Assembly (NCBI RefSeq): GCF_050410775.1
Contig: NZ_CP191229.1
DNA from: Erwinia sp050410775
Lineage (GTDB): Bacteria; Pseudomonadota; Gammaproteobacteria; Enterobacterales; Enterobacteriaceae
DNA: 64,000 nt
Reading direction: 5' to 3' (one strand)
Part shown: piece after piece, positions 57,701-62,601 of the stretch
Position numbering within the stretch: the stretch's first letter is position 1
Layout of the letters: each line of letters opens with the position of its first letter
Notes under the pieces: generated by a model
Databases searched by the model: none
What the model was told of the DNA's origin: nothing
The model's input: the letters and a program-made list of their open reading frames with translations, nothing else
Position numbers and translations under genes: made by a program

Positions 57701-57963
57701 TCAAAGACCAGCTCGCTGTGGTCGCCATCGACGTCATCGAAGAAAAACTGCTGATAGCGTACCACGCTGCCATCGCGCATATGCAAAACCAGATCGTTAC
57801 CCTGACGCTCAAAGCTGGCAACCACGTCGCGTGTTCCATGAATCCTGACCACGCTGGGCTGATTCAACAGAACAGTACGCGAGCCCCCGGCGCTGGCCTG
57901 GGAAAGGATTTGTCCATCATCGCGAGACAGGATGTCCACGCTGCCATCATTGAGCTGAGCCAT
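39781..57963 (-). CDS. Giant BapA-like adhesin, 6060 residues, ~56 Ig-like domains
   Basis: Predicted type I secreted biofilm/surface adhesin. Order: BapA-prefix-like domain (1-~130; 'NQPSVVRIHGTR', 'QQFFFDDVDGDHSELVF'), Ala/Gly-rich hydrophobic segment with a TAAG motif (140-143) and poly-Gly (159-164), (TPPV)n linker (171-195), ~56 Ig-like domains of 95-105 residues (196-~5810; motif GDGxLNxAE, then SGTT, DGSWS, TDAAGN), and a 250-residue C-terminal region with one RTX-like 'HIDGGAGTDTLML' and the terminal 'NTLGDVLVQHNLQVHVA'. No N-terminal Sec signal and no cysteine noticed. Start at ATG 57963 with AGAGG upstream and a leader shared with the paralogue; the frame is open 27 codons further. 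The gene is intact. Its own exporter lies downstream; order resembles Salmonella bapABCD. Receptor unknown. Confidence 0.93.
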   Translation of the reverse strand: MAQLNDGSVDILSRDDGQILSQASAGGSRTVLLNQPSVVRIHGTRDVVASFERQGNDLVLHMRDGSVVRYQQFFFDDVDGDHSELVFDDGVNPPEHALFPVTSEIADVQTAMALAPEYESLGSIEPLLLADTGATGGVVTAAGIGALGLAGIAVGAIAGGGGGGDDGDGGTVTPPVTPPVTPPVTPPVTPPATPTVTLSPFTGDNVLTQAEKTSSQILSGTTTNADAGSVVTVTLNGNTYSTTVNADGSWSLSIPAADLALLPSGSNTISVSVTNTEGNTATASEDITVQTGITEPGAPEITIGLFAGDDILDGAERQTSQTISGTTTNVQQGQTVTVSLGGVTYTATVGANGAWSLSVPSSALQALSAGNSAITASVSNAAGVTASASHPFTILPVTQSSISIGDLSGDGYLNATEAQSPLSVSGFTTGVPAGSIVNITLGGRAYTAITGANGSWSLPIPAADLQQLPQGANLVRATVTLADGTVVSNSPAASLIVDTVAPVISVDLPFGDGVLSGAEAGATQTLTGNTGSGGAGQTVTVTLNGNQYTGIVNNDGSWSVPLPPSALQNLPQGSNPVTVVVTDPAGNSITSTIPVNVVTAPPPLSVTLPAGPLNENDVNAPLIVNGVSSGSESITLTLNGVTYTTRVNADGSWSISVPASDLQQLPDENYPVTVTSTDAFGNTATRDGALQIDTTAPTLTVSPISGDGYVNNGEMALPVQITGTTEPGSTVLVRFDSVDVTATVDPLTGAWTATLSDDIKAGIADGTYVVTVIVTDAAGNQSQTLTSVTFITDGANLPTLTFNPLTADGELNGAEAAVDQVLTGTTSNVQAGREVTLTLAGGGTYTGTVQAGGSWSITLPAGVFTASDNGTQNYTATVSDIAGNTTTASGSFDVAIDNTAASLSVGVIAGDNALNSVEALSDLSISGNSVGLAVNTPLTVTFNGNTYSALVNANGSWSATVPAADLAGLTNGSYAVTVTGTDGASNPVSNESDLVIRTNFPNTIEINAPFGDGILNAAETDTPQVLTGSTGVAFADQSVTVTLNGVDYPATVNPATGEWQLTLLPEVLQTLPEGGGDIVVTVRDSLGNSITASTPLSVDTTVPALSVAALDNGGTVNGQTQNQPLTLSGTADQGSVITVVLNGVSYVTGANADGSWSLEIAPSTLQALEDGRYDITVSATDSSGNVTPVQVPVTLDTTPPAVTFTPVSGDSYLNAVEHGQPLTLNGTAETGATVVVTLNGIDYTALSDAGGNWSVTVAADVINGLADGAYSISAAATDAAGNVAATTQPLNVIAGDASQPVISVAAFTSDGILDGAEKELSQFITGTTLNVQAGQIVTVTLNAQQYSGTVQDDGSWSVLVPASALTVLPNGTQNYSVSVSDVADNPASAAGSFGVDNSFSAIAIGIISDDNQLNAVEAQNDLVISGSTRFVAFGARLLMRFNNTDYETTTNADGSWNITVPVSALAGLPVGELTITATATDVNGNEITTTRSLTSDVNPNFGVTLDPPFGDGTLNEAESQSDQTLTGTTGATGEGQTISLVIGGVTYTGTVDVNGNWSVLLPNAALQALPEGGNALNITVTDQVGNSSSLTGSVVVDTVVPVVTVDAISGDNRLNLAELAETLTLTGTGTNGDLITLTFDGEVYSGTVSGTGAWSIDVPPAALTGLANGSYDITVVASDPAGNQTTLVRTVTVDITPPVLTVGDVSGDGYLNAAEGNQPLQIGGTSEAGGTVAVELNNVTYTTVTATDGTWSLTIPSTAVIGLADGSYTLTVTASDAAGNTTITTTPLNVDKSIPSISVADVTENNILDGSEQQVDQIISGTTNNVGAGQTLTVTFNNVDYPTTVQAGGAWQVTLPAGALAGLSNGTQTLTVSVTDAAGNTGTTEKTFSVDNSLSSIAIAPLSEDGYLNAVEAQSDLTVTGVTTNVAEGSIVTFTLGGESYTTTVNADGSWTLAVPSADLLALEDGGVTATASVTASNGQNVTSSSPLSVIQDTLPVPTLQTPFTDGTLTNAEATIDQTLTGQTGVQGEGQTVIVTIAGTDYPAAVNSAGVWTLLLTPEILQALPQGATTITVTATDVAGNTATTAASPVTIDTTLPLFTLDPLAGGDGILNSDEQGNPLVLSGTGTTGETITVTLNQIEYVTTVDANGGWSLEVPVADLVALADGPYTLVVTASDAAGNVTTQSELLNVDTAAPAFTFAPVAGDNIIDRVEQNQPLAITGTGNEGDTITVTIGGENFTTTVDANNLWSVTVPPAVLANLSEGDNSVTVTATTPAGNSQSQTATVALDTSVDSVLIVNTIAGDGQVNAAEAAAGFNVTGSVPDNTTTVVVNVNGVDYPATVAANGLWSAAVPAGILGNLADGTYPVLVTATTAGGGSVTVPSSILLDTTLPEFTLAAPSGDGFLNLAEQDQPLTLNGTGEAGDSIRVTLNGVPYTATVDDANNWSVTVPVADVAALGNGDYPVSVTATDAAGNSTTQSSTLTVDLTAPFLTVNPVSGDGILNAAEQGQPLTVSGNAESGAAITVTLENVDYTTTAGPNGQWTLAIPAADLVALTNGDYTLTVVATDPAGNTTNADSQLTVVVDADSLPTLSLNDFAGNNILDAAEQQIDQQLSGIVTNVEAGQSVTVTLNGTTYTGLVQASGAWSVTIPAAALAGLEDIGQSYTVSVEDVAGNLTTATGSFEVNTLASGLAINPISGDGYLNAGEALSDLTLSGTSANVTEGATLTVTLNDIDYTTLVGPGGAWSLAVPAADLAALTEGPLTVTVSGTDAAGNPVSGDTTLNVATTQPAITTDTPFGDGTLNGSDVLNGQNLTGTTGLTGDGQTVSVVINGTTLPGTVDGNGNWSISVPVDILQALPQGVTPATVTVSDAAGNSATSEVALNVDTLPPILTVGDLAGDGILNAAEQENDLPVSGTGESGDTIVVTLNGVEYSTTVNPEGEWTLTIPAADLAGLADGNYNASVTATDAAGNTLLITNPLTVKADAANLPTLTVNPFAGNDIVDGAEQQTAQLLSGSTSNVEPGQTLTVTLGDQIYTTQVQANGSWSLSVPAGALAELADGTTTISAAVSDVAGNPVTLSRDITINSATSGISIDTLSGDGFLNATEAQEALIVTGTTANVAAGSTVTITFNGQTLTGEVGVNGAWSAIIPASSLAGLPDGSATLTVTTTDAIGEPVSGSSSLEVRVNQLPQPVLDTPFTDGVLNGSEAAVTQTLTGNTGVTGNGQTVSLDINGETLTGVVDAGGNWSISVPSAALQALPQGDNTLTVTVGDAAGNSSDLPVPVRVDTTAPTLSLNTVAGDGVINAGEAAADIIISGSSTGAEAGQIVTVSLYGQNYTTPIDADGNWSLQLPAGLFANAPDGSYPLTVTLSDAAGNPTSATADVTLSTLSLQPTINTPFGDGFLNISESQADRLLSGTTGISGAGQSVVVNIAGADYTATVDENGSWTLPVATATLQLLDNGAQTITVTATDAQGNTGVTNSTITVDLVAPTLQLNAIAGDNIINAAEILQPVAITGTASLSEAGQQVTVTFNGQTYQQVVQDDGSWRLDLPSGVTQGLADGTYPVTVTLTDSAGNTTADDLSVTVQASPANLPTIAVDLVSQDDYINLAETADDLIVSGSTTNVGVGQLVTVTLNGLSYTAAVQANGSWSATLPAADVAALADGAQTISVSVSDAAGNPASATREVTKVAQDASLPTIAIDPVTSDDVVNAQEAQNGVQITGTSQRIPAGETITVTLNGNSYPATVDAEGNWTATIPPADAQALSQGSNDLTASGSDVAGNPASTTGSFNVDTVPPLLTVTLSAGADDVLNLAEALTGLTVSGTTEAGLLVNVTLNGSNYSVTADGDGSWSLLIPAADLLALEDGPVDLGVSVTDANGNTSSDLVELGVAINTLPQLTLETPFVDGLLNVTEAAAEQTIGGTATNLAVGTAVVVTLGNLTFNGTVGADNSWSAIVPAGALTALGDGAFQLSVTAADAAGNPASAETSVELLVAGLPVATINTPFVDGLLNAAEAGVDQLISGSTGIAGAGQSVTLNIDGRLPLTADIDAQGQWSVTLSPAQLADIGNGPHTIDVTVSDRAGNTSTDNLDFTAIITGLPAPTLDTPFTDSVLNAVEAAAGGELTGITGITGAQTVTVSVNGTIYPATVDAATGVWSLALPASLLTTLPDGSWPVTVTVTDSVGNADTADGSLLVAINDLPDVSINLPFGDGQLNVAEADVDQVLSGSTGKIAPGQTVTVSIDGGEPLVATVNGNGDWSLSLDPTALTALGSGPHSVLVTATDSAGNSDTTTLGFEARLTLPEPTIATPFGDGTLNISEAGAAVTLTGTTGVTGANQGVQLQIDVGGTIYTGVVDDEGAWSVSLPAGALRGLDNGPHSIAVTVIDPAGNTNTETVDFIAALTPPVPALDTLFTDGFLNGAEATAGASLSGITGATGDGQSVTVTLGGISYPAAVTTDGGWTLDLTAGQLAALPQGVASVTVLATDGAGNSASVAGSFTVDTVAPVVTINPLTGDNTLTYVESLTNQTLSGTVTGARVGQPVTVTIGDVTLSGVVQAGGVWSVTLSPTALAALGTGETGAIAVSIVDLAGNTGTADATVNLDLTIPAAPWLTLAPISGDNIINAADAGTLTISGSFANLPFGEGEESGTVTLTVDGVPVGTATITGPDGEWSITLTNDVATLPEGTLNVVATLETTDGGSLTSSDLVIVDRVAPTLTINPFAGDNILNGTEATVAQTISGTASVSEEGRTVTVTLNGNTYTAIVQPDGTWSTSVPAGVLQGLGDQDYEITASLTDAAGNPGAATSNFTVDTGAPLLQVDALLGNNILNAVDIVGTQVLTGNASGAEGQTIGLYLGDNSPIATAIVNEDGTFSLDLTPEVLGNLAEGTLVFGLRVSDASGNQTDATLTVNKVVNAALNLVVDSVFGDGFLNAADTAVAQVITGVATSAGIGATVSLAIGGTTLEAAVGQDGKFALVVPPSVLGLLSGGELDLDFVLTDAAGNTRTVEETVTAILETPVIGSLTGLFGGDNLLNIVEAGLAQTIGGTVDAATGSDVIVTLGSKSYTTTLTAGGNWSLTIPPLDLGALTNGTLALGVEVIDPAGNRAATAVDIGIFTQQPSITLSPLFGDGILNLADTLVNQTISGTVNNVAAGTLVRLNIGNTTVEASVGQNGAFSATVTPDILGTLTSGNLTVGASLTDPAGNTASTSLGAVVKLNAPVININPLFGDGLLNVADALLGQAIGGTITGAEPGSRVVISVAGTQFVTTTAANGTFNIGLSPAILQGLPDGDLSVGVSVTDSAGNTTSTTAGAIIGVQNLPTIALNPLFGDGVLNLLESLVTQTISGTVGNVAAGTQVQINLGNTIVAATVAENGTFSATVSPAILSTLLDGNLTVGVSVTDRVGNTTSVNAGVKVGIGVSPSVTLNTVFGDGVLSAADLDATQTLSGTATNVAAGSAISVTLGGKTYATTVNGSGAWSLSVPKTDLTALANGTQTVNVTVTDAYGNTATNSGSLSVIAQTPPTITLTSIFGDGLLNAADALTAQTISGTTTNAEGSTIRVSVGTATFTTTVGTSGAWSVSVPAATLAALPDGTRDITATLTNAAGNTGTGTGSVLVGIQTLPTVTLTPASVFGGDHYLNLSEASVAETIRGTSTNAVGSNVSVNVAGNVFTTTVAANGSWSITAPSTTLRGIADGSHTVSVTLTDRVGNTSTASDTFTAVTHNLPVIGVDPVLSLVSVLLTGLTISGGTLNLAQGTRLSVTLNGNTQQATVDALGRYSVKFTGGLLTALSLNSIVTVAAVDAAGNPANTSTTLLLGSLLPVATPSAAAATALLAVATDDVGAVAATANQTSSNGEEVNSAAVQPATVDSTLVTGSDTRATDTATRSATPEESASTDTTATESGEYSIGGVVITLADGESVEGASVTGSSGEDLVMLNTLNFDHIDGGAGTDTLMLTGENMALDLASLGLKIENIEIIDLGKAGNNSIKLDLNEALSLTDNPEEDLMIKGMNGDRVTLTNNDEGVWATVGQRTVDGQVYDVYHNSALSSDNTLGDVLVQHNLQVHVA
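41113..42621 (-). repeat. Membrane-proximal/C-terminal Ig subfamily (domains 50-54)
   Basis: Five consecutive domains share a distinct signature: FGDGxLNxAD/LLES with 'QTISGTVxNVAAGT', unlike the A-E classes further N-terminal. The block is 503 residues long and looks like a separate, later expansion. Confidence 0.65.
51082..57063 (-). repeat. Four higher-order repeats of five Ig-like domains each
   Basis: Domains 2-21 fall into classes that recur in the order A-B-C-D-E: 55567-57063 (499 aa), 54061-55566 (502 aa), 52576-54060 (495 aa), 51082-52575 (498 aa). Class A carries 'ILDGAE...SGTTxNV', B 'LNAVEAxSDL', C 'PFGDGxL...LTGxTG', E 'GDGYLNAAE...QPL'. The A-B-C triad recurs again at domains 25-27 and 29-31. 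Confidence 0.8.
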
Positions 57964-57972
57964 GAGTAACCT

Positions 57973-58090
57973 CTTGTGCACCAATAAAGATTGAGTATCC
58001 CGCGAGAAAATTAAGAAAAACTTCTCAATCATAGCGGAGATCAAGCGTTGCCCGACTCCAGAGAAGTCAGGTTTTCACCCGGTGCACAAG
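57973..58090 (-). repeat. Inverted repeat in the giant-adhesin leader
   Basis: CTTGTGCACC (57973-57982) and GGTGCACAAG (58081-58090) are perfect 10-bp inverted copies 98 bp apart. The first directly abuts the AGAGG ribosome-binding site; in the mRNA the arms could pair. Each arm also holds the palindrome GTGCAC. Confidence 0.6.
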
Positions 58091-58148
58091 CAGCCCGCAA
58101 GGGCCAGAAAGCGTTAAACAAACCAACAACTAATTTAGTGAAGCGCGA

Positions 58149-58178
58149 TTTATATAAATTTTATTCTTCAAAGCGTAA
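58149..58178 (-). promoter_or_regulatory. Candidate promoter of the giant adhesin gene
   Basis: On the minus strand TTACGC and TATAAA (within TTTATATAAAT) are 18 bp apart, giving a leader of ~180 nt that includes both arms of the inverted repeat. The -35 is weak, which suits an activated promoter. Confidence 0.4.
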
Positions 58179-58194
58179 GAAAGTTCCGTTCTTA
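58176..58194 (-). promoter_or_regulatory. Candidate RcsB box upstream of the giant adhesin
   Basis: TAAGAAAGTTCCGTTCTTA contains TAAGAA-N7-TTCTTA as a perfect palindrome; its left part matches the RcsAB box TAAGAATATTCCTA at 10 of 14 positions. It overlaps the upstream edge of the candidate -35, a usual place for RcsB activation. Confidence 0.45.
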
Positions 58195-58763
58195 GCGGGT
58201 TGATGAATATTAATCGAATAGATAAAAATTATTAATCATATGGCGTAGTTCAGAAGAAAGTGCGTTGTCAAAAACTGTTAATAACATTTTAATATAACGT
58301 TGCAATACGTTCTTTTCTCTGGAAAAAATTGGGCTTAAAGAACACTAAAAACGTGCTATGAAGGTAAAAAGAAGCGACTATTTTTCTTATTCAGCTTCAT
58401 TTTTAAACGCCAAAAATTTCTGTCAAATTGTGAAAATCCCCTCATCCTGTTTTTTATAAGGCTGGTTAAAATATCATCAGCCCGCCGCCTGAAAGGCATA
58501 CCAGAACCCTTTTTTTGACGCTATTCCAATGATTTGAGTTAAGTGGCGATATTGTGCCTACATACCAGGAGTTATCCGGAAATCGCGCTTTAAGCGAAAA
58601 ATTCTGTTATCAGACCCGTTTTTCAAGGTTAAATAGGCTGGCGGCGTGGTTTCATGCGGCTTCACCTGCCTCACGCCCAGCGAAGTTTGCCGCAGAATTC
58701 TTCTTTAATGAGGGGAAACGTGTTAAAAAGTAGCGCCGATCGTTACAGGCTTACAGAGATACA

Positions 58764-59918
58764 ATGACCATACTGGATGCCCAACATGCCAGCCCCAGCT
58801 CGGCTGCCACCCAGCACGCCACCCGCACGGTCTTTTTTATTGCGGGGATAGCTATGGCCGCCTGGGCCCCTCTGGTTCCCTATGCCAAAGCGCGGGCGGC
58901 GCTGAATGACGGCGCGCTGGGGACGTTGCTGCTTTTCCTTGGGCTGGGATCGCTTATTGCGATGCCGCTGACCGGTATGCTGGTTGGCCGCTTTGGCTGC
59001 CGGCGGGTGATCGCCCTTGGGACGCTGTTTATCCTGATTGCGCTGCCGCTTCTGGCGACCCTTTCCACACCTGTTGGCCTGGCGCTGACGCTGATGATGT
59101 TTGGTGCGGCGATAGGCCTGGTGGATGTTGCGATGAATATTCAGGCTGTGGAAGTCGAGAAAGCCTCCGGACGCGTGATGATGTCCGGCTTTCACGGTTT
59201 TTACAGCGTGGGGGGGATTGCCGGTGCAGGCGTGGTCAGCGCCTGCCTTGTGGCCGGATTTTCCCCGCTTGCTGCCGTGAGCGTGGCGGCGGCAATGGTG
59301 GCGCTGCTCTGGGTATTCAGCCAGCGCCATCTGCTGGCTCAGCGGCTGCATCAGCCGGATGCTCCCCTCTTTGTTGTGCCGCGCGGTTGGGTGCTCTTTC
59401 TGGGCCTGCTCTGTTTTATCCTTTTCCTGTCGGAAGGGGCGATTCTGGACTGGGGAGCGCTGTTTCTCACCCAGAGCAGGGACCTGCCGCCTTCTCAGGC
59501 GGGACTGGGGTACGCGCTCTTTTCCGTCGCGATGACCCTTGGCAGACTAAGCGGCGATCGGCTCGTCAGTTTTTTTGGACGCACCGCCATGCTCTGTTGC
59601 GGCTCGCTGTGTGCGGCAGTAGGAATGATGCTGGCGGTGCTGGTGCCCAGCGCCGCTGCAGCGCTGGTTGGTTTTGTGCTGGTGGGGCTGGGCGGCGCAA
59701 ACGCCGTCCCCATCATGTTCAGCGCCGCCGGGAAGCAGACGGCGATGCCGGTGAATCTCGCGATTTCTTCCATGACAACCATAGGTTATGCAGGTATTCT
59801 GGCAGGCCCGGCGCTGATTGGCTTTATTTCACAGTGGTCCAGTCTGGCGACGGCCTTTAGCCTTATTGCCATCCTGCTGTTAGTTGTGGCCGCCAGCGCC
59901 CGGCCAATCACACGTTAA
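58764..59918 (+). CDS. MFS transporter, YbjJ-like
   Basis: 384-residue inner-membrane protein with about 12 hydrophobic segments; motif A-like 'GMLVGRFGCRRVI', 'GAAIGLVDVAMNIQAVEVEKASGRVMMSGFHGFYSVGG' and 'EGAILDWGALFL' are typical of the YbjJ group, thought to export sugars or peptides; the substrate is unknown. It ends 21 bp before rcsD, so the two may be cotranscribed. In E. coli no such gene sits ahead of rcsD. Confidence 0.8.
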   Translation: MTILDAQHASPSSAATQHATRTVFFIAGIAMAAWAPLVPYAKARAALNDGALGTLLLFLGLGSLIAMPLTGMLVGRFGCRRVIALGTLFILIALPLLATLSTPVGLALTLMMFGAAIGLVDVAMNIQAVEVEKASGRVMMSGFHGFYSVGGIAGAGVVSACLVAGFSPLAAVSVAAAMVALLWVFSQRHLLAQRLHQPDAPLFVVPRGWVLFLGLLCFILFLSEGAILDWGALFLTQSRDLPPSQAGLGYALFSVAMTLGRLSGDRLVSFFGRTAMLCCGSLCAAVGMMLAVLVPSAAAALVGFVLVGLGGANAVPIMFSAAGKQTAMPVNLAISSMTTIGYAGILAGPALIGFISQWSSLATAFSLIAILLLVVAASARPITR

Positions 59919-59939
59919 CTGGGGTATCACGCTACGCTT

Positions 59940-62600
59940 ATGTTGCCATACAAATTTCCGCTTACGTCAGGCAATGTCACGCGCTTTTTCGCGATATTTA
60001 TTCTTGTGCTGCTGCTGGCCTCCGGGTTTATGATCCATAACTCGGTGAACGCCTGGCTGAAGGACAAGCGCTACGCCATGGAAGATATTACCCATGCGAT
60101 GCAAAAACGTATTGATACCTACCGGTTTGCCACCTGGCAGATTTATGAAAATCTGGCGGCCAGCGCGGCAGGCACACCGCCTAACAGCCTTCAGGAAACA
60201 AGGCTGCGTCCGGACGTTTACTACCTTGAGAAAACGCGACGTAAAACCGAGGCGCTGATTTTTGGCTCCCATGACAGCAGCACGCTTGATATGACGCTGC
60301 GTATGTCCAATTATCTCGATACGCTTTGGGGCGCGGAGAACAGCACCTGGTCGATGTATTTTCTCAACGGCCAGGATAACAGCATGATCCTGGTTTCCAC
60401 CCTGCCGCTGAAGGATATGGCGACCCGCTATAAAGAAAGCACCATCAGCTCTATCGTTGAAGCACGGCGCGCAGAGATGCTACAGCAGGCTAACGCGCTG
60501 GATGAGCGCGAGAGCTTCTCTCCCCTGCGCCGTTTTAGCTGGCAAAACGATCACTATTTTACGGTGCGCACCACCTTTAATCAGCCGGGACACCTGGCGA
60601 CGGTGGTGGCCTTCGATCTGCCCATTAACGACTTAATCCCACTGAATATGCCGCTGGAAAATTTCCAGCTGAAGCAGGATGCCGCAGTGCCCGTCAGCGA
60701 CGCCTCGGACAGCGACACTGCGCATAACAGTAAAGTAACGCTGGGCAATAAGTACGTTGAGATTGCCGCCTCGTTAACCAGCACGCCGCTACAGCTTACT
60801 TATCGGGTGCCGTTAATGGGGCTGATTGGCGATACGTTGTATAATCTGCTGTGGCCGCTGCTGGCGAACCTGGCGCTGCTGTTGCTCTCGCTGAGTGGGC
60901 TGTTCCTGCTGCGTCAGCAATCATTGCGCCCGAGCGAAAACCAGAGCGCGGAGCTTGACTCGCTGAGAATGCTGAATGAAGAGATCGTCGGCAGCCTGCC
61001 GGTCGGCCTGCTGGTCTACGATTTTGCCAATAACCGTACGCTTATCAGCAACAAAATTGCCGAGCATCTGCTGCCGCATCTCAACCTGCAAAAAATCATC
61101 AATATGTCCGATCAGCATCAGGGCATCTTGCAGGCCACGGTTAACAATGAAGTTTATGAAATCCGTCACGCCCGCAGCGCGCTCTCCCCTAACACGCAGC
61201 TGTTTATGATGCGCGATCAGGATCGCGAACTGCTGGTGAATAAAAAGCTGCAGAAAGCGCAGCAGGTGCTGGATAAAAACCATCAGACGCGCCAGCAGCT
61301 GTTACAGAATCTGGGTCATGCGCTGAACGCTCCGCTGACTAAGGTGATCGCGCAGCTTGAATCATTAAGCGCTGACCAGCCCGGTGAGGAAATTGCCTCC
61401 GCGCTGGAAGAGACCCATGCGCTCAGCCGGCTCGTCGATGATATCGTTCTGCTTAATCGCCTGGAAACCCACGACTGGGCGCCGGACGCCGGTGCGTTTA
61501 ATTTGCAGGCGCTGCTCGACGAACTGGTGCTGGAAGCGCTCCCTTCACTGCGGCGTAAAGGGTTGAAGCTGGTGGTCAGCAACCGGCTCAACGTAGATGA
61601 AATCCGCTTCGGCGATCGGCGTGCGCTCTATAAAATCCTGTCAACGCTGCTGCACTACTCCATCACCAGCACCACCTGGGGACGGATCAGCATTGAAATC
61701 GCTCATCCGGCCGACCTGCCCGATCGTCTGAGTATTGAAATTATTGATACCGGCGCCGGCCTGACCGTGGATGAGATGGGCAATAACGATTTTCCTTTCC
61801 TCGGGGAAACCAGTCAGGATCGTTTCGGCCAGGCTTCCGGCCTGGCGTTTTTCCTCTGCAAACAGTTGTGTAAACAGCTGGGAGGCTATCTTTCTATTGT
61901 GGCGCGTCCTGATATCGGTACGCGCTACAGTATTGAGGTCCACGCGCCTGAAGAGAACCAGCAGGTACAGGAAGAAAAGCTGCTGGAAGGCCTGTCGGCG
62001 CTGATTGAGATCACGGTGGATGACGTACGGAAAATCGTGGTGCATCAGCTTGAGAACTGGGGCGCGAGCTGTATTACGCCGGATGAACGCTTCTCGGGCC
62101 AGGATCACGATCTCCTGATCACTGACGATCCAACGCGCCTGACGCCGTGGGCGCTTCTGCTCGTGGATGATGAAGTGGGCTTCAGTTCGCTTTCGCATAA
62201 CCAGCTGAAGGTGAACTTCAATATCAGCAGCGCCATGCAGGATGCGCTGCTGCAGCTGATTGAGCTACAGCTTGCCGAGGATGAGTCCGGGACGGAGTGG
62301 GAAGAAGACCAGGAGGCGGTCCAGCTTTTCGCACCAGGATACTTCCAGCTCTTCGTCGATACAGTACCAGATGATGTAAAGAGATTGTATAATGAGGCGG
62401 CGGAAAGGGACTGGAGTTCGCTTGCTCAGACTGCACATCGCCTGAAAGGCGTGTTTGCCATGCTCAATTTGACGCCGGGCAAGCAGCTTTGTGAAACGTT
62501 AGAACAGCACATTACAGAGTGTGACGATTCAAACATTAAAAATACCACCAGTGAGATTGACCACTACGTCAACGATCTGCTGCAGCAAGGTAACCAATAA
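59940..62600 (+). CDS. rcsD: Rcs phosphorelay intermediate RcsD (YojN)
   Basis: Inner-membrane phosphotransfer protein passing phosphate from RcsC to RcsB. 886 residues (E. coli 890): TM1 (about 18-36), periplasmic domain, TM2 (about 300-320), a histidine-kinase-like domain without the catalytic histidine, RcsD-ABL-type domain and a C-terminal HPt domain with the phospho-accepting His833 in 'AHRLKGVFAML'. One base separates it from rcsB. Confidence 0.96.
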   Translation: MLPYKFPLTSGNVTRFFAIFILVLLLASGFMIHNSVNAWLKDKRYAMEDITHAMQKRIDTYRFATWQIYENLAASAAGTPPNSLQETRLRPDVYYLEKTRRKTEALIFGSHDSSTLDMTLRMSNYLDTLWGAENSTWSMYFLNGQDNSMILVSTLPLKDMATRYKESTISSIVEARRAEMLQQANALDERESFSPLRRFSWQNDHYFTVRTTFNQPGHLATVVAFDLPINDLIPLNMPLENFQLKQDAAVPVSDASDSDTAHNSKVTLGNKYVEIAASLTSTPLQLTYRVPLMGLIGDTLYNLLWPLLANLALLLLSLSGLFLLRQQSLRPSENQSAELDSLRMLNEEIVGSLPVGLLVYDFANNRTLISNKIAEHLLPHLNLQKIINMSDQHQGILQATVNNEVYEIRHARSALSPNTQLFMMRDQDRELLVNKKLQKAQQVLDKNHQTRQQLLQNLGHALNAPLTKVIAQLESLSADQPGEEIASALEETHALSRLVDDIVLLNRLETHDWAPDAGAFNLQALLDELVLEALPSLRRKGLKLVVSNRLNVDEIRFGDRRALYKILSTLLHYSITSTTWGRISIEIAHPADLPDRLSIEIIDTGAGLTVDEMGNNDFPFLGETSQDRFGQASGLAFFLCKQLCKQLGGYLSIVARPDIGTRYSIEVHAPEENQQVQEEKLLEGLSALIEITVDDVRKIVVHQLENWGASCITPDERFSGQDHDLLITDDPTRLTPWALLLVDDEVGFSSLSHNQLKVNFNISSAMQDALLQLIELQLAEDESGTEWEEDQEAVQLFAPGYFQLFVDTVPDDVKRLYNEAAERDWSSLAQTAHRLKGVFAMLNLTPGKQLCETLEQHITECDDSNIKNTTSEIDHYVNDLLQQGNQ

Positions 62601-62601
62601 T

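Larger units (their letters stand above)
57964..58763. other. 800-bp AT-rich region between the giant adhesin and MFS genes
   Basis: Divergent control region. The adhesin side has the leader repeat, promoter and RcsB-like site. The section 58200-58640 is strongly AT-rich, with no gene or RNA that I recognise; likely binding territory for H-NS-type and other regulators. Confidence 0.5.

Noticed and set aside
57964..58044. Upstream in-frame start for the giant adhesin at 58044
   Set aside because: The extra 27 codons cover the leader; the ATG at 57963 has AGAGG and aligns with the paralogue start.
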